Below, one piece after another: positions 17,856 through 26,053 of a stretch of DNA of 34,544 nucleotides. The translations under genes and the position numbers were made by a program. The first letter of the stretch is position 1, and each line of letters starts with the position of its first letter. The notes below the pieces were generated by a model, which ran no database searches, was not told the origin of the DNA, and saw only the letters and a program-made list of their open reading frames with translations. Origin of the DNA: Nitrospirota bacterium (GTDB lineage: Bacteria > Nitrospirota > Nitrospiria > Nitrospirales > Nitrospiraceae). Location: NCBI GenBank assembly GCA_022545705.1, contig JACZQN010000010.1:1-34544 (forward strand). The letters run 5' to 3'.

Positions 17856-18377
17856 TTGTAACTCCGGCTGCGGGAACATGAACGGTCCGCTCTTCAAAGA
17901 GCATGTACCGTCCCGCTTCAGATCGGCGAGGATGCGATCGACTTTCTCTTCCGTCAGTTGCTCGTAATACTCCTCATTCACTTGCATCATCGGACCGGTC
18001 CCGCAGGAGGCCAGGCACTCCACCGTGCTGAGTGTAAACAGCCGGTCCGGAGTGGTTTCGCGGGGCCTGATCCCCAATCGAGCCTGGAGCCAACCGACTA
18101 GCGTATCGGAGCCGACCAGCGCGCACATGAGGGACCTGCAGACCTGAATATGGAATTTGCCGATTGGCTTCAGGTTCAGCATCGTATAGAACGTGACGAC
18201 CTCGTACACCTGGGAAGGCGTCAGACGTAAAATCCTCGCGATCTCCTTCATGGCCGACTCGCTGACGTATCCGTCTTCGCGCTGTGCGAGATTCAGCAGT
18301 GGCAGCAGCGCCGACCGCCGCACGGGATACCGACTCAGAATCTCGTTGATGTGGTCTGTATACTTTTCAAGCAACAT
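17841..18377 (-). CDS. nuoE: NADH-quinone oxidoreductase subunit E
   Basis: The 24-kDa thioredoxin-like subunit holding the off-pathway [2Fe-2S] cluster N1a, partner of NuoF. C80, C85, C121 and C125 match the family ligand pattern (CRSLMC and CLASCGTGPM). It has 178 residues, with the expected N-terminal helical domain (LLPLLNLAQREDGYVSE). The ATG at 18377 follows GGGT at some distance, a weak site. Its C-terminus QQVKR is encoded by the heptamer repeat. It follows nuoCD after 117 bases of inverted repeat. Confidence 0.97.
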   Translation of the reverse strand: MLLEKYTDHINEILSRYPVRRSALLPLLNLAQREDGYVSESAMKEIARILRLTPSQVYEVVTFYTMLNLKPIGKFHIQVCRSLMCALVGSDTLVGWLQARLGIRPRETTPDRLFTLSTVECLASCGTGPMMQVNEEYYEQLTEEKVDRILADLKRDGTCSLKSGPFMFPQPELQQVKR

Positions 18378-18403
18378 GAATGACCCGCTGCAACATTACT
18401 TTC

Positions 18404-18490
18404 ACCAGTCAATGGTCATTGGTCTATAGTCAATGGGTGAGGAAAATCCATGGAAGTGAAAGGGCCTTGCCTAACCAATGACCATTGACG
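18404..18490. repeat. Inverted TCAATGG tract between nuoCD and nuoE
   Basis: TCAATGG, TCATTGG, TCTATAG, TCAATGG run as heptamers on the plus strand. GTCAATGGTCATTGGT (18408-18423) has an exact 16-base inverted copy at 18474-18489, with a 50-base loop between them. In the operon transcript this would fold into a strong stem between the two cistrons. Confidence 0.85.
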
Positions 18491-18494
18491 TTCT

Positions 18495-20249
18495 TTAACG
18501 GTCGCACTCGCCCATCACGACGTCATAGGTGCCGAAGATCGTAATGATGTCTGAGATCAGATACCCCCGCGCCATGTGATCAAAGGCACCCATGTGGACG
18601 AAGGACGGAGAGCGGATTTTCATCCGGTACGGTCGCGGGCTCCCATCACTGATGAGGAAGAATCCCAGTTCTCCCTTCGGCGCCTCAGTGGCGCAGTAGG
18701 TCTCCCCCTTGGGGGGCTTAAAGCCCTGCGTGAAAATGATGAAGTGGTGAATCAGGCTTTCCATATCCCGCATCACTTTCTGTTTGGACGGGGGGGTGAC
18801 CTGGGGGACGTCCGCCACCAGCGGCCCGTCCGGCATCTGGGCCAGGCACTGGCGGATGATGCGGCAGCTCTGGCGCATTTCTTCCATTCTGACCCAGTAC
18901 CGGTCGTAGGTATCGCCGTTCTTCCCGATCGGCACTTCCCATTCGACTTTGTCGTACGCGTCGTAGGGTTCAAGCTTTCGGACATCATAGGCGACGCCGG
19001 AGCCCCTGAGCACGGGCCCGGTGAGCCCGAAGTTGATCGCGTCGTCCCCGGAGATCACCGCGACGTTCCTGGTACGGGCGAGCCAGATCCGGTTCGACTT
19101 GAGCAGCTCATCGTACTCGCGAACGCGGTCAGGAAAGGTGTCAAGGAATGCGTTCACTCTCGACACCAGGTCAGGCGTGAAGTCACTGTCCACGCCTCCG
19201 AAGCGATAGTAGTTGAGGGTCAACCTGGCGCCACACAACTTCTCGAACAGGTCCAGCAGAACTTCACGCTCTCGGAACGTCCAGAAGAACACGGTCATCG
19301 CGCCAATATCCATCGCTTGAGTCCCGAGCCAAAATAGATGGCCGATGATCCGTTGCATCTCGGCGACGAGTGTGCGGATGTATTGCGCCCGTTCGGGAAT
19401 CTGAATGTTCAGCAGCTTCTCCACGGCCCGGACGTAAGCATAGTTGTTGGTCATCGAGCAGACGTAATCGAGCCGATCCGTGTGCGGGATGATTTGCATG
19501 TAGGCCAGGCCCTCGGCCAGTTTCTCCACTCCCCGGTGCAGATACCCGAGGTCGGGCGTGGCCTTCACGATCCGCTCCCCGTCCAGCGCGAGCACGACTC
19601 GAATCACGCCGTGTGTGCTGGGGTGCTGGGGCCCCATGTTCAGCAACAGCTCTTCCTTGCGGTAGGGAGAGGAAACCGAGCCCGCGTCGGACGAGAAGAC
19701 TTGCCTTTGTGCCTCGGGTACTTCTCCGTGAGGGGGCCCACCCTCCTTGTCGTCCATGTTCGGAAGAAACTCGAACCGGCTCCGCCATCCCCTCCCCTCC
19801 GTCGGGAAGTCTTTCCGTAGCGGATAGCCCTCGTCGTAATCCTCAGGCATGAGGATCCGCCGCAGGTCGGGATGTCCGGTGAACCGGATTCCCATGAGGT
19901 CATAGACCTCGCGCTCCAAGAAGTTGGCCCCTTTCCAGATGCCCGTGACGGAGGCGATGGAGGCATCGTCCTCAGTGACGCGGGCCTTCAGGCGGATACG
20001 GGTGTGGTGGGGCAGCGAGAGCAGATGGTAGATGACCTCGAACCGCTCGGCGTCATCCGGATAGTCGGCGGAGCAGATGTCGGTGATATGGTCAAAGGCG
20101 GTCGTCGGATCGTCGTGGAGGAATCTGGCCACATCCACAATCCGGTCCGCGGCCACGCAGGCGGAGATTTCCGAGCGCGCTTGATCTTCGTGCACGGAAA
20201 GCACCGCCTCCGGGAATCTGCTGTTCAGGGTTTCGAGTACTGGATGCAT
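18495..20249 (-). CDS. nuoCD: NADH-quinone oxidoreductase subunit C/D fusion
   Basis: A fused 30-kDa (NuoC, about 1-165) and 49-kDa (NuoD, about 195-584) subunit, joined by a charged linker, as in E. coli. NuoC shows WKGANFLEREVYDLMGIRF. NuoD shows NMGPQHPSTHGVIRVVLALDGE (204-225), LGYLHRGVEKL (234-244), the conserved arginine in HTDRLDY (Arg259), and the C-terminal GDVV-type end MGECDR. NuoD lines the quinone pocket next to cluster N2. Arg259 corresponds to the arginine methylated by NDUFAF7 in mitochondrial NDUFS2, and a gene of that family leads this operon. The start at 20249 has no strong Shine-Dalgarno; the leader is heptamer repeat. Confidence 0.97.
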   Translation of the reverse strand: MHPVLETLNSRFPEAVLSVHEDQARSEISACVAADRIVDVARFLHDDPTTAFDHITDICSADYPDDAERFEVIYHLLSLPHHTRIRLKARVTEDDASIASVTGIWKGANFLEREVYDLMGIRFTGHPDLRRILMPEDYDEGYPLRKDFPTEGRGWRSRFEFLPNMDDKEGGPPHGEVPEAQRQVFSSDAGSVSSPYRKEELLLNMGPQHPSTHGVIRVVLALDGERIVKATPDLGYLHRGVEKLAEGLAYMQIIPHTDRLDYVCSMTNNYAYVRAVEKLLNIQIPERAQYIRTLVAEMQRIIGHLFWLGTQAMDIGAMTVFFWTFREREVLLDLFEKLCGARLTLNYYRFGGVDSDFTPDLVSRVNAFLDTFPDRVREYDELLKSNRIWLARTRNVAVISGDDAINFGLTGPVLRGSGVAYDVRKLEPYDAYDKVEWEVPIGKNGDTYDRYWVRMEEMRQSCRIIRQCLAQMPDGPLVADVPQVTPPSKQKVMRDMESLIHHFIIFTQGFKPPKGETYCATEAPKGELGFFLISDGSPRPYRMKIRSPSFVHMGAFDHMARGYLISDIITIFGTYDVVMGECDR

Positions 20250-20251
20250 AT

Positions 20252-20348
20252 CTTGGTCAATGGTCAGTTGTTATGAGTCAATGGTCGCTTGTGAATGCTC
20301 ATTGGTCATCTGTTATTCGAGCACCATTGACGAGTGACGGATGACGCC
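20252..20348. repeat. Heptamer tract between nuoB and nuoCD
   Basis: On the plus strand, ten heptamers run in register (TTGGTCA, ATGGTCA, GTTGTTA, TGAGTCA, ATGGTCG, CTTGTGA, ATGCTCA, TTGGTCA, TCTGTTA, TTCGAGC). After one extra base come units in the opposite orientation (CCATTGA, CGAGTGA, CGGATGA). It fills nearly the whole intercistronic gap. Confidence 0.85.
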
Positions 20349-20353
20349 TTTCC

Positions 20354-20833
20354 CTATTTCACGAAGACTTTCTCCCGTTGAATCTTCTCCTGCAGCTTGA
20401 GCAACCCATCCAGCAATGCCTCCGGTCTCGGTGGGCAGCCTGGCACATAGACGTCCACAGGAACGATTTGGTCCACGCCCTGCACGACGCTGTAGCTGTT
20501 GTAATGGTTGCCGGACGTGGCGCAGGAGCCCATCGAGATGACGTACCGGGGCTCGGGCATCTGATCGTAGATCCGGCGGATCACCGGAGCCATCTTTCTC
20601 GTCACGGTGCCGGCCACGATCATCAAGTCGGATTGTCGGGGAGAGGCGCGGAACACCCCTGCGCCGAACCGGTCGATGTCGTAGCGAGAGGCCACGGTCG
20701 CGATCATCTCGATCGCGCAGCAGGCCAGCCCGAAAGTCATCGGCCAAAGCGACGACTTGCGTGCCCAATTTGTGAATGCATCGAGGGTGGTCGTCATCAC
20801 ATTCGCTTCGAGTTGCCGCTCAAACATGCTCAT
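20354..20833 (-). CDS. nuoB: NADH-quinone oxidoreductase subunit B
   Basis: The subunit carrying cluster N2, the last electron carrier before quinone. The unusual tandem cysteines C38-C39 (GLACCAIEM), with C104 (MGSCATSG) and C133 (VPGCPPRPE), are all present, in a 159-residue protein of normal length. The conserved [11 protein letters not shown] segment is intact. The ATG at 20833 has a good GAGG 5 bases upstream. It lies between nuoA and nuoCD, with repeat tracts on both sides. Confidence 0.98.
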   Translation of the reverse strand: MSMFERQLEANVMTTTLDAFTNWARKSSLWPMTFGLACCAIEMIATVASRYDIDRFGAGVFRASPRQSDLMIVAGTVTRKMAPVIRRIYDQMPEPRYVISMGSCATSGNHYNSYSVVQGVDQIVPVDVYVPGCPPRPEALLDGLLKLQEKIQREKVFVK

Positions 20834-20844
20834 GGCTTCCTCAA

Positions 20845-20922
20845 GAATTGTCTCATTGATTCATTGTTTCATCGGATCAATGACGCCATCGTCAATCATC
20901 CAAATCTTACAATCGATGATTA
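20845..20922. repeat. Octamer tract between nuoA and nuoB
   Basis: ATTGTCTC, ATTGATTC, ATTGTTTC, ATCGGATC run in a period of 8, then degenerate AATGACGCC, ATCGTC, AATCATCC. It shares the exact 18-mer ATTGATTCATTGTTTCAT (20855-20872) with the nuoF-nuoG tract at 16400-16417 and ends over the nuoA stop. Confidence 0.8.
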
Positions 20923-21291
20923 CTCCCACTCCAAGGCTCCTTTTTTCCAGGCGTACCAATAGCCGACGAGCAGAATCCCGATAAACAATCCCATCTCGAG
21001 TAACCCTAACAAGCCAAGTTGTTTGAAGCCCACTGCCCACGGAAACAGGAATACGAACTCGATGTCGAAGATGACGAACAACATAGCGATGATGTAATAC
21101 CGCATCGGAAACGGAACCCGCGCGTCAGAGAAGAGCGGGCTGCCGCTTTCGTAAGGGGTCAGCTTGGCGGGGTAGGGATGACTGGGCCGGGCAATCGAGC
21201 CGATGAGCAGCGAGATGACGGCAAACGCCACGACGATCGCCATAAACAGGAGAATCGGGATGTAGTTGAGCGGGACCGCTTCGTTTGCCAT
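20920..21291 (-). CDS. nuoA: NADH-quinone oxidoreductase subunit A
   Basis: Three-helix membrane subunit (123 residues) next to NuoH at the quinone entry. PYESG (47-50 region), the RYYIIAMLFVIFDIEF helix with Asp76 and Glu78, and FLFPWA are diagnostic. It is the first structural gene of the operon. The ATG at 21291 directly follows a heptamer repeat, and no Shine-Dalgarno-like purine run precedes it, which is odd for the lead subunit of a large operon. The start is supported by the family's usual N-terminus length. Confidence 0.97.
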   Translation of the reverse strand: MANEAVPLNYIPILLFMAIVVAFAVISLLIGSIARPSHPYPAKLTPYESGSPLFSDARVPFPMRYYIIAMLFVIFDIEFVFLFPWAVGFKQLGLLGLLEMGLFIGILLVGYWYAWKKGALEWE

Positions 21292-21293
21292 AA

Positions 21294-21366
21294 ATTGGTC
21301 AATCGTAATTGGTCAATCGTCAATCGTGAAGAGTCATTTGACTAATGGTTATTGACCACTGACGCC
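21294..21366. repeat. GATTGAC/GTCAATA heptamer tract between midA-like gene and nuoA
   Basis: On the minus strand: GTCAGTG, GTCAATA, ACCATTA, GTCAAAT, GACTCTT, CACGATT, GACGATT, GACCAAT, TACGATT, all in a strict period of 7. The first two units encode the last residues (Ser-Gly-Gln) and stop of the methyltransferase. Confidence 0.85.
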
Positions 21367-22590
21367 CGCCACGGTGAGGGAGGACTCGAAGAACGGTTTG
21401 AATCGCAGGCCGTCCAACTCTGGCTGATCGAGTCCCTTGTGTTGGATGAGGACCTTGAACGTGCGGCCCATCCCTTCGGGTCGAAGCAACCGAACCACGG
21501 ACTCAAATTCCGATGAGTCGGGTTCGAGTGAGGCCAGCTTGTCTTCGAGACCCAGCCCGATGAGGAAACTCATTTGATTGGTGAATCCGGTCACGTGCAA
21601 GCCCGACTCCTGGCCGACGGCGGCAAGGGCGCTGAAGTCCACGTGAGCCGTCATGTCCTGACATCCCACCCGAACATACGGGTGCTCTGACAGCCGGTGC
21701 TGATGATAGCAGAGGAGGGTGCCGTTGCCCCGCTCGGGTGCATAGAGGTCCGGCGCCGTGTGCCCGTAATCAATCGTGATGACCACGCCATGCCCCAGGA
21801 TCCGCGCGACCTCCCTCATCCACGCCATCGCGTGCAGATTCATTTCCGTCGTGTACCCGTCTGCGAGCTTCACGCCCATCCGGGTTAAGCGATCGAGATA
21901 TTGCAGAAGTTCGGGGTTGGACACCGGGCGCAAACGTTCGCAGAACCGTCCTCCTTCATAGTCGACGAACACCTCTTCGGCTTCGCCCTGATCAACCCGG
22001 ATGCGATGCACCGGGAATGCGTCCACAAGCTCATTCGAAAGAGCCACCCCGACCAGACCGCCGGTGGCCAACCCTTCGAGCCCGTTGAGCCACGAGACAC
22101 GGCCAGCAGAGGCCATCCAAGGAGCTAACTGGCGCCGCTGACGGGCCTTCATGACCAGGCTTCGCTCGATGATGACATAGTGGAGTCGGGCAAAGAATGG
22201 CTCGGCGTTGACCTCGCAGTCCGCCAGAAAGTCACGGGCGAGCAAGCCTTTGCCCGCCCCCATCTCGAGCACCGTGAAACGATCGGGGCAACCGAGGAGC
22301 TCATCGACCTGACGCACCTGTCGTGCCAGGGCCTGAGCTAGGGCGGGATGGAGATCGCTGCTTGTGTAAAAGTCTCCCGACCAACCGATCGGTTCTCCCG
22401 CATCGTCTTCCCGGCCACGCATGTAGTATCCATGGAGGGGATGATAGAGTGCGAGTTCCATGAACCGCGCGAACGTGATTGGCCCGGTCCGCTGGATTTC
22501 CCCGGTGATTTCCCTGAGGAGCTGCGGATCACCTAACGACACACCAATCACCTTTTGCCGCGAAGCCTGATCAGCTCTGCCGGCATACAA
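21349..22590 (-). CDS. SAM-dependent methyltransferase, MidA/NDUFAF7 family
   Basis: A class I methyltransferase of the family that includes mitochondrial NDUFAF7, which symmetrically dimethylates an arginine of the complex I NuoD homologue and is needed for assembly. The 413-residue protein shows the family hallmarks: ITFARFMELALYHPLHGYY (38-56), GDFYTSSDLHP (72-82), the SAM loop LEMGAGKG (108-115), the SNELVDAFPVHR segment, and VITIDYGHTAPDLY. It is the first gene of the nuo operon, 57 bases upstream of nuoA, which points strongly to the same substrate. The start is uncertain: I use TTG at 22590 (AAGG about 9 bases upstream); GTG codons at 22551 and 22542 are alternatives. The catalytic role is family knowledge and the NuoD target is inference. 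Confidence 0.9.
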   Translation of the reverse strand: MYAGRADQASRQKVIGVSLGDPQLLREITGEIQRTGPITFARFMELALYHPLHGYYMRGREDDAGEPIGWSGDFYTSSDLHPALAQALARQVRQVDELLGCPDRFTVLEMGAGKGLLARDFLADCEVNAEPFFARLHYVIIERSLVMKARQRRQLAPWMASAGRVSWLNGLEGLATGGLVGVALSNELVDAFPVHRIRVDQGEAEEVFVDYEGGRFCERLRPVSNPELLQYLDRLTRMGVKLADGYTTEMNLHAMAWMREVARILGHGVVITIDYGHTAPDLYAPERGNGTLLCYHQHRLSEHPYVRVGCQDMTAHVDFSALAAVGQESGLHVTGFTNQMSFLIGLGLEDKLASLEPDSSEFESVVRLLRPEGMGRTFKVLIQHKGLDQPELDGLRFKPFFESSLTVAGVSGQ

Positions 22591-22754
22591 GATCTTCTAC
22601 CTTAGCCGTAGGTCTGAGGGCAAGTCAAGCCCAAACACCTTGAAAGGCCAAGAGAATTTGCCCGTTTACAGAGGAGGAAACCTGACCCCGGTTCGTAGTG
22701 AGGGAGTGGCCCGCGAGCGGTGAGGCCATGACGACTGCCCGCCCGAGAGGGGCA
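22591..22754. other. Intergenic region upstream of the nuo operon
   Basis: This 164-base gap between secA and the methyltransferase should hold the secA transcript end and the nuo promoter, both on the minus strand. A TTGACT hexamer lies about 18 bases from a poor TAAGGT, which I would not call a promoter. No repeat tract or strong terminator hairpin is evident. Confidence 0.4.
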
Positions 22755-25445
22755 CTATCGTCCGTGGCATTTCTTGTACTTTTTCCCGCTTCCGCAGGGG
22801 CAGGGATCGTTCCGTCCGACCTTCTCCTGGAGCCGGTGGACAGTTTGCGGAGGAGACGGTTGGTCACCGCGGTTGAGAGTCATCCTGGCGGGTCGCTGCA
22901 GTTGGGGTGCCGTTGGCGGCACCTCGCCCCTGACGGCCTTCACATGAAACAGGCGGTCGAGCACGTCGCCTTTGATCCGGTCCATCATCGCCGAGAACAT
23001 GTCGAACCCTTCCCGTTTGTATTCGATCAAGGGGTCCTTCTGCCCGTATCCTCGGAGACCGATGCCGTCTCGGAGCTGATCCATGCCCAACAGGTGGTCC
23101 TTCCAGTGGTGATCGATCACCTGGAGTAACACCATTTTTTCCAGTTGGCGAAGCAAGTCCGTGCCGAGTTCTTCCTCTTTGCCGGAGTAGACCTTCAGAA
23201 CCTGGTCCCGCAGCTCTTCCTTGAGCGCGTCTCGCCCCATGTCCTTGAGATCATCCGCCCCGTCGCTGAGGTCAAGTGCGAACTGTCCTTGCAGTGCTTC
23301 TCTGAGGCTCGAGAAGTCCCACTCCTCCGGATATTGATCCTTCGGGCAGTACGCGTCGACGAGGGAATCTATCACCTGGCCGAGCATGTCTCGAATTTCA
23401 TCGGAGAGGTTGTCTCCATCGAGGAACGCATGCCGATGTTGGTAGATGACTTCGCGCTGTTTGTTCATGACGTCGTCATATTCCAGAAGCTGTTTGCGAA
23501 TATCGAAGTTATGCGCTTCGACCTTCTTCTGGGCATTCTCGACTGCCCGGGTGACCATCCGGTGCTCGATGGGCACACCTTCTTCCATGCCAAGTTTCAG
23601 CATGAGACTTGAGACGCGCTCGGAGGCGAAGATCCGCATCAGGTCATCTTGGAGGGACAGGTAGAATCGCGAGGAACCGGGGTCCCCTTGCCGGCCAGAG
23701 CGTCCGCGAAGCTGATTGTCGATCCGTCGGCTTTCATGCCGTTCCGTACCCAGGATATGGAGCCCCCCTTGCGCGATCACCTCCTGCTTATCGGCTTCGC
23801 ACTGCTCTTTGATTTCTTCGTAGATGGCCTTTTTCCGGTCCTCGGAAAGGTTCTCGTCTTGATACAGGATTCGTTTGAACAGAAAATCAGGGTTGCCACC
23901 AAGGACGATATCCGTGCCCCGGCCCGCCATGTTGGTCGCGATCGTCACGGTGCTCTTTTGCCCAGCCTGTGCGATGATCTCGGCTTCCTTCTCATGGTGC
24001 TTGGCGTTGAGCACGTTGTGTTTGATCCCCTGCCGTGTGAGGTAACCCGCTAAGCGCTCCGAATTCTCGATCGAGATCGTCCCGACGAGCACCGGTTGGC
24101 CGCGCTCGTGACAATCCTTGATCTCTTCGACGATGGCCGTGAATTTCTCTTTTTCAGTCCGGTAGATGACATCGGGGTAGTCCGTCCGGATCATAGGACG
24201 ATTCGTGGGAATGACGTTCACATCAAGGTTGTAAATTTTCGCGAACTCACTGGCCTCCGTGTCCGCCGTGCCTGTCATGCCGGCCAATTTGCCGTACAAG
24301 CGGAAGTAGTTCTGGAACGTGACCGAAGCCAGGGTCTGGTTCTCGTTCGCGATCTTGACGCCTTCTTTTGCCTCGACGGCCTGGTGGAGCCCGTCGCTCC
24401 AGCGGCGTCCGGGCATCATGCGGCCGGTGAATTCATCCACGATAATGACCTCTCCATCCTTCACGACGTAGTCCACATCGCGCTTGTAGAGCGAGTAGGC
24501 CAGGAGGGCTTTCACGACATGGTGCACGAGGTCCATGTGGGCGAGATCATACAGGTTATCCACCCCGAGCAACTTTTCAACGCGGGCATTGCCTTCCTCG
24601 GTAAGGGAGGCAGTTTTGGTCTTCTCTTCGACCGTGTAATCGCGCTCGAACTTGAGCTGCGGGATGATCGCGTTGATCCGGTAATAGAGATCAGTGGATT
24701 CCTCCGTGGGGCCGGAGATGATCAACGGGGTACGCGCCTCATCGATGAGGATGCTATCGACCTCGTCCACGATGGCGTAATGTCTTCGCTGTACGCACTG
24801 CCTGATGTCGGCGACGATCAGATTATCACGCAGGTAATCGAAGCCGAATTCGTTGTTGGTCCCGTAGGTAATATCGGCCTGGTAGGCCTCTTGACGCGAA
24901 CAGGGACGGAGGTGCTGGAGCCGTTTGTCGGGCGCGTCATACCCGGGATCAAACAGGGCGGAGGCCTCATGCTGGCTCACGCCGACGCTGAGACCCAGGG
25001 CGTGGTACACGGGGCCCATCCATTGCGCGTCCCGCTTTGCGAGGTAGTCGTTGACGGTGACCAGGTGGGTGCCCTTCCCGGAGAGCGCGTTTAAATAGAG
25101 CGGAAGAGTCGCCACGAGGGTTTTGCCCTCGCCTGTTTTCATCTCGGCGATCTTGCCCTGGTGCAGCACGATGCCGCCCAGAAGCTGGACATCAAAATGC
25201 CGCATCGCCAATTGGCGCCGGGATGCTTCTCGGCAGACCGCAAACGCCTCCGGCAGCAAATCGTCGAGAATTTCGCCCGCCTCCAACCGCTTTCGGAAGG
25301 CTTCAGTCTTGTCCATCAGCGCAAGATCGGAGAGGGAGGTCACCGTGGGTTCAAGGCTGTTGATGTGTTCCACGGTCGGCCACAGGCGCTTGATCTCGCG
25401 CTCGTTTTTGCTCCCAAAGACCAGATTGAGAAGCGATGCCAGCAT
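22755..25445 (-). CDS. secA: Preprotein translocase ATPase SecA
   Basis: The motor that pushes preproteins through SecYEG. It has 896 residues, a normal length. Walker A is MKTGEGKT (102-109), the DEAD-box region reads [21 protein letters not shown], and the second helicase half holds [13 protein letters not shown] and [20 protein letters not shown]. The C-terminal zinc-binding tail that contacts SecB and phospholipids is present, with C882, C884, C893 and H894 in [13 protein letters not shown]. The ATG at 25445 has GGGG about 10 bases upstream. It is divergent from the small secreted-protein gene at 25605, and the two share a 159-base promoter region. It lies upstream of the nuo operon on the same strand. 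Confidence 0.98.
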   Translation of the reverse strand: MLASLLNLVFGSKNEREIKRLWPTVEHINSLEPTVTSLSDLALMDKTEAFRKRLEAGEILDDLLPEAFAVCREASRRQLAMRHFDVQLLGGIVLHQGKIAEMKTGEGKTLVATLPLYLNALSGKGTHLVTVNDYLAKRDAQWMGPVYHALGLSVGVSQHEASALFDPGYDAPDKRLQHLRPCSRQEAYQADITYGTNNEFGFDYLRDNLIVADIRQCVQRRHYAIVDEVDSILIDEARTPLIISGPTEESTDLYYRINAIIPQLKFERDYTVEEKTKTASLTEEGNARVEKLLGVDNLYDLAHMDLVHHVVKALLAYSLYKRDVDYVVKDGEVIIVDEFTGRMMPGRRWSDGLHQAVEAKEGVKIANENQTLASVTFQNYFRLYGKLAGMTGTADTEASEFAKIYNLDVNVIPTNRPMIRTDYPDVIYRTEKEKFTAIVEEIKDCHERGQPVLVGTISIENSERLAGYLTRQGIKHNVLNAKHHEKEAEIIAQAGQKSTVTIATNMAGRGTDIVLGGNPDFLFKRILYQDENLSEDRKKAIYEEIKEQCEADKQEVIAQGGLHILGTERHESRRIDNQLRGRSGRQGDPGSSRFYLSLQDDLMRIFASERVSSLMLKLGMEEGVPIEHRMVTRAVENAQKKVEAHNFDIRKQLLEYDDVMNKQREVIYQHRHAFLDGDNLSDEIRDMLGQVIDSLVDAYCPKDQYPEEWDFSSLREALQGQFALDLSDGADDLKDMGRDALKEELRDQVLKVYSGKEEELGTDLLRQLEKMVLLQVIDHHWKDHLLGMDQLRDGIGLRGYGQKDPLIEYKREGFDMFSAMMDRIKGDVLDRLFHVKAVRGEVPPTAPQLQRPARMTLNRGDQPSPPQTVHRLQEKVGRNDPCPCGSGKKYKKCHGR

Positions 25446-25492
25446 CTCAGCTAACCCCTTCAGACTAAAGACTTATTCGTTATTAAAAAATC

Positions 25493-25498
25493 AGTATA
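25493..25498 (-). promoter_or_regulatory. Candidate -10 element for secA
   Basis: TATACT on the minus strand lies about 48 bases upstream of the secA start in an AT-rich stretch. It matches the sigma70 -10 consensus at 5 of 6, but the hexamer 17 bases upstream (TAGGAT) is a poor -35, so this is tentative. Confidence 0.35.
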
Positions 25499-25546
25499 CA
25501 GCAATTCGCACCTGAATCCTACTGGAAACGCCGTCCTGTGCTTATC

Positions 25547-25575
25547 TTGACACTCCCAGTCCGGTGGAATAGCAT
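25547..25575 (+). promoter_or_regulatory. Sigma70-type promoter for the small secreted protein-tlpA locus
   Basis: A perfect -35 TTGACA (25547-25552), exactly 17 bases, then TAGCAT (25570-25575, 4 of 6 to TATAAT). It lies about 30 bases upstream of the first gene of the locus, in the right orientation. Confidence 0.6.
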
Positions 25576-25604
25576 CCATACAGGAAAGTGGCTTCAGGAA
25601 CACC

Positions 25605-25904
25605 ATGACCCGTGCCGTTCATCGGTCGGTGACGCTCGGCTTGACGGCCTGTCTCATGCTGTTGAATGGGATGGTGTTTCCTCAAACGGTCGAGCATGCC
25701 ATCCACCATGCCCGACACCAGGCCGCGACCCACGCCACCGTGCTCTGCACCTGGATGTGCGCGGCGGGAGAAATTCTTGACGCCTATCAGGTTCCCTTTG
25801 AGAACAAGCCGTTAATCGCCGGCGAAGCCGAGACCTGGGTTCCCGTCCTCTCGCCCCCTCTTCTCTCCGTTGTTCCAGTTTCGAGACCTCCCCCGCTAAC
25901 CTGA
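25605..25904 (+). CDS. Small secreted His/Cys protein, copy 1 (uncharacterised family)
   Basis: I do not recognise a named family. The 99-residue protein has a hydrophobic signal or anchor segment (about 8-25), then a conserved block (26-55) with His31, His34, His35, His38, His43, Cys48 and Cys52 (C-T-W-M-C), and a C-terminal S-R-P-P-P motif at 93-97. Copy 2 (26620) aligns without a single gap, with every His and Cys above in the same position. It has AGGA 5 bases before the ATG and a good promoter. It lies 149 bases before a TlpA-like thioredoxin gene. The His cluster with C-x3-C suggests metal (copper, as in SCO proteins) or heme binding and redox control by the thioredoxin; that is inference. 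Location is predicted to be periplasmic or membrane-anchored. Confidence 0.8.
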   Translation: MTRAVHRSVTLGLTACLMLLNGMVFPQTVEHAIHHARHQAATHATVLCTWMCAAGEILDAYQVPFENKPLIAGEAETWVPVLSPPLLSVVPVSRPPPLT

Positions 25905-26053
25905 CGCAACCAGCCACCGTCGGCAAGTTACCCCATCGCCGGCCATAAGGGTAGGGATCCTTCTAAGGGTATCCGTGCCCGGGGATGGCGCGTGATAGGT
26001 TCCCTGTGTCGTCCAGCGAATGGCCACAGGATAGCTCAAGGAGTTCTTCGACC

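Noticed and set aside
16397-21366. Repeat tracts as a CRISPR array
   Set aside because: Units are 7-8 bases and degenerate, with no spacers, no constant 24-40 base repeat and no cas genes nearby.
22600-22640. Nuo operon promoter from TTGACT
   Set aside because: The best -10 at proper spacing (TAAGGT) matches the consensus poorly.
24096-25094. Plus-strand open frame of 332 codons opposite secA
   Set aside because: It lies wholly inside conserved SecA coding sequence and shows no family signature of its own.
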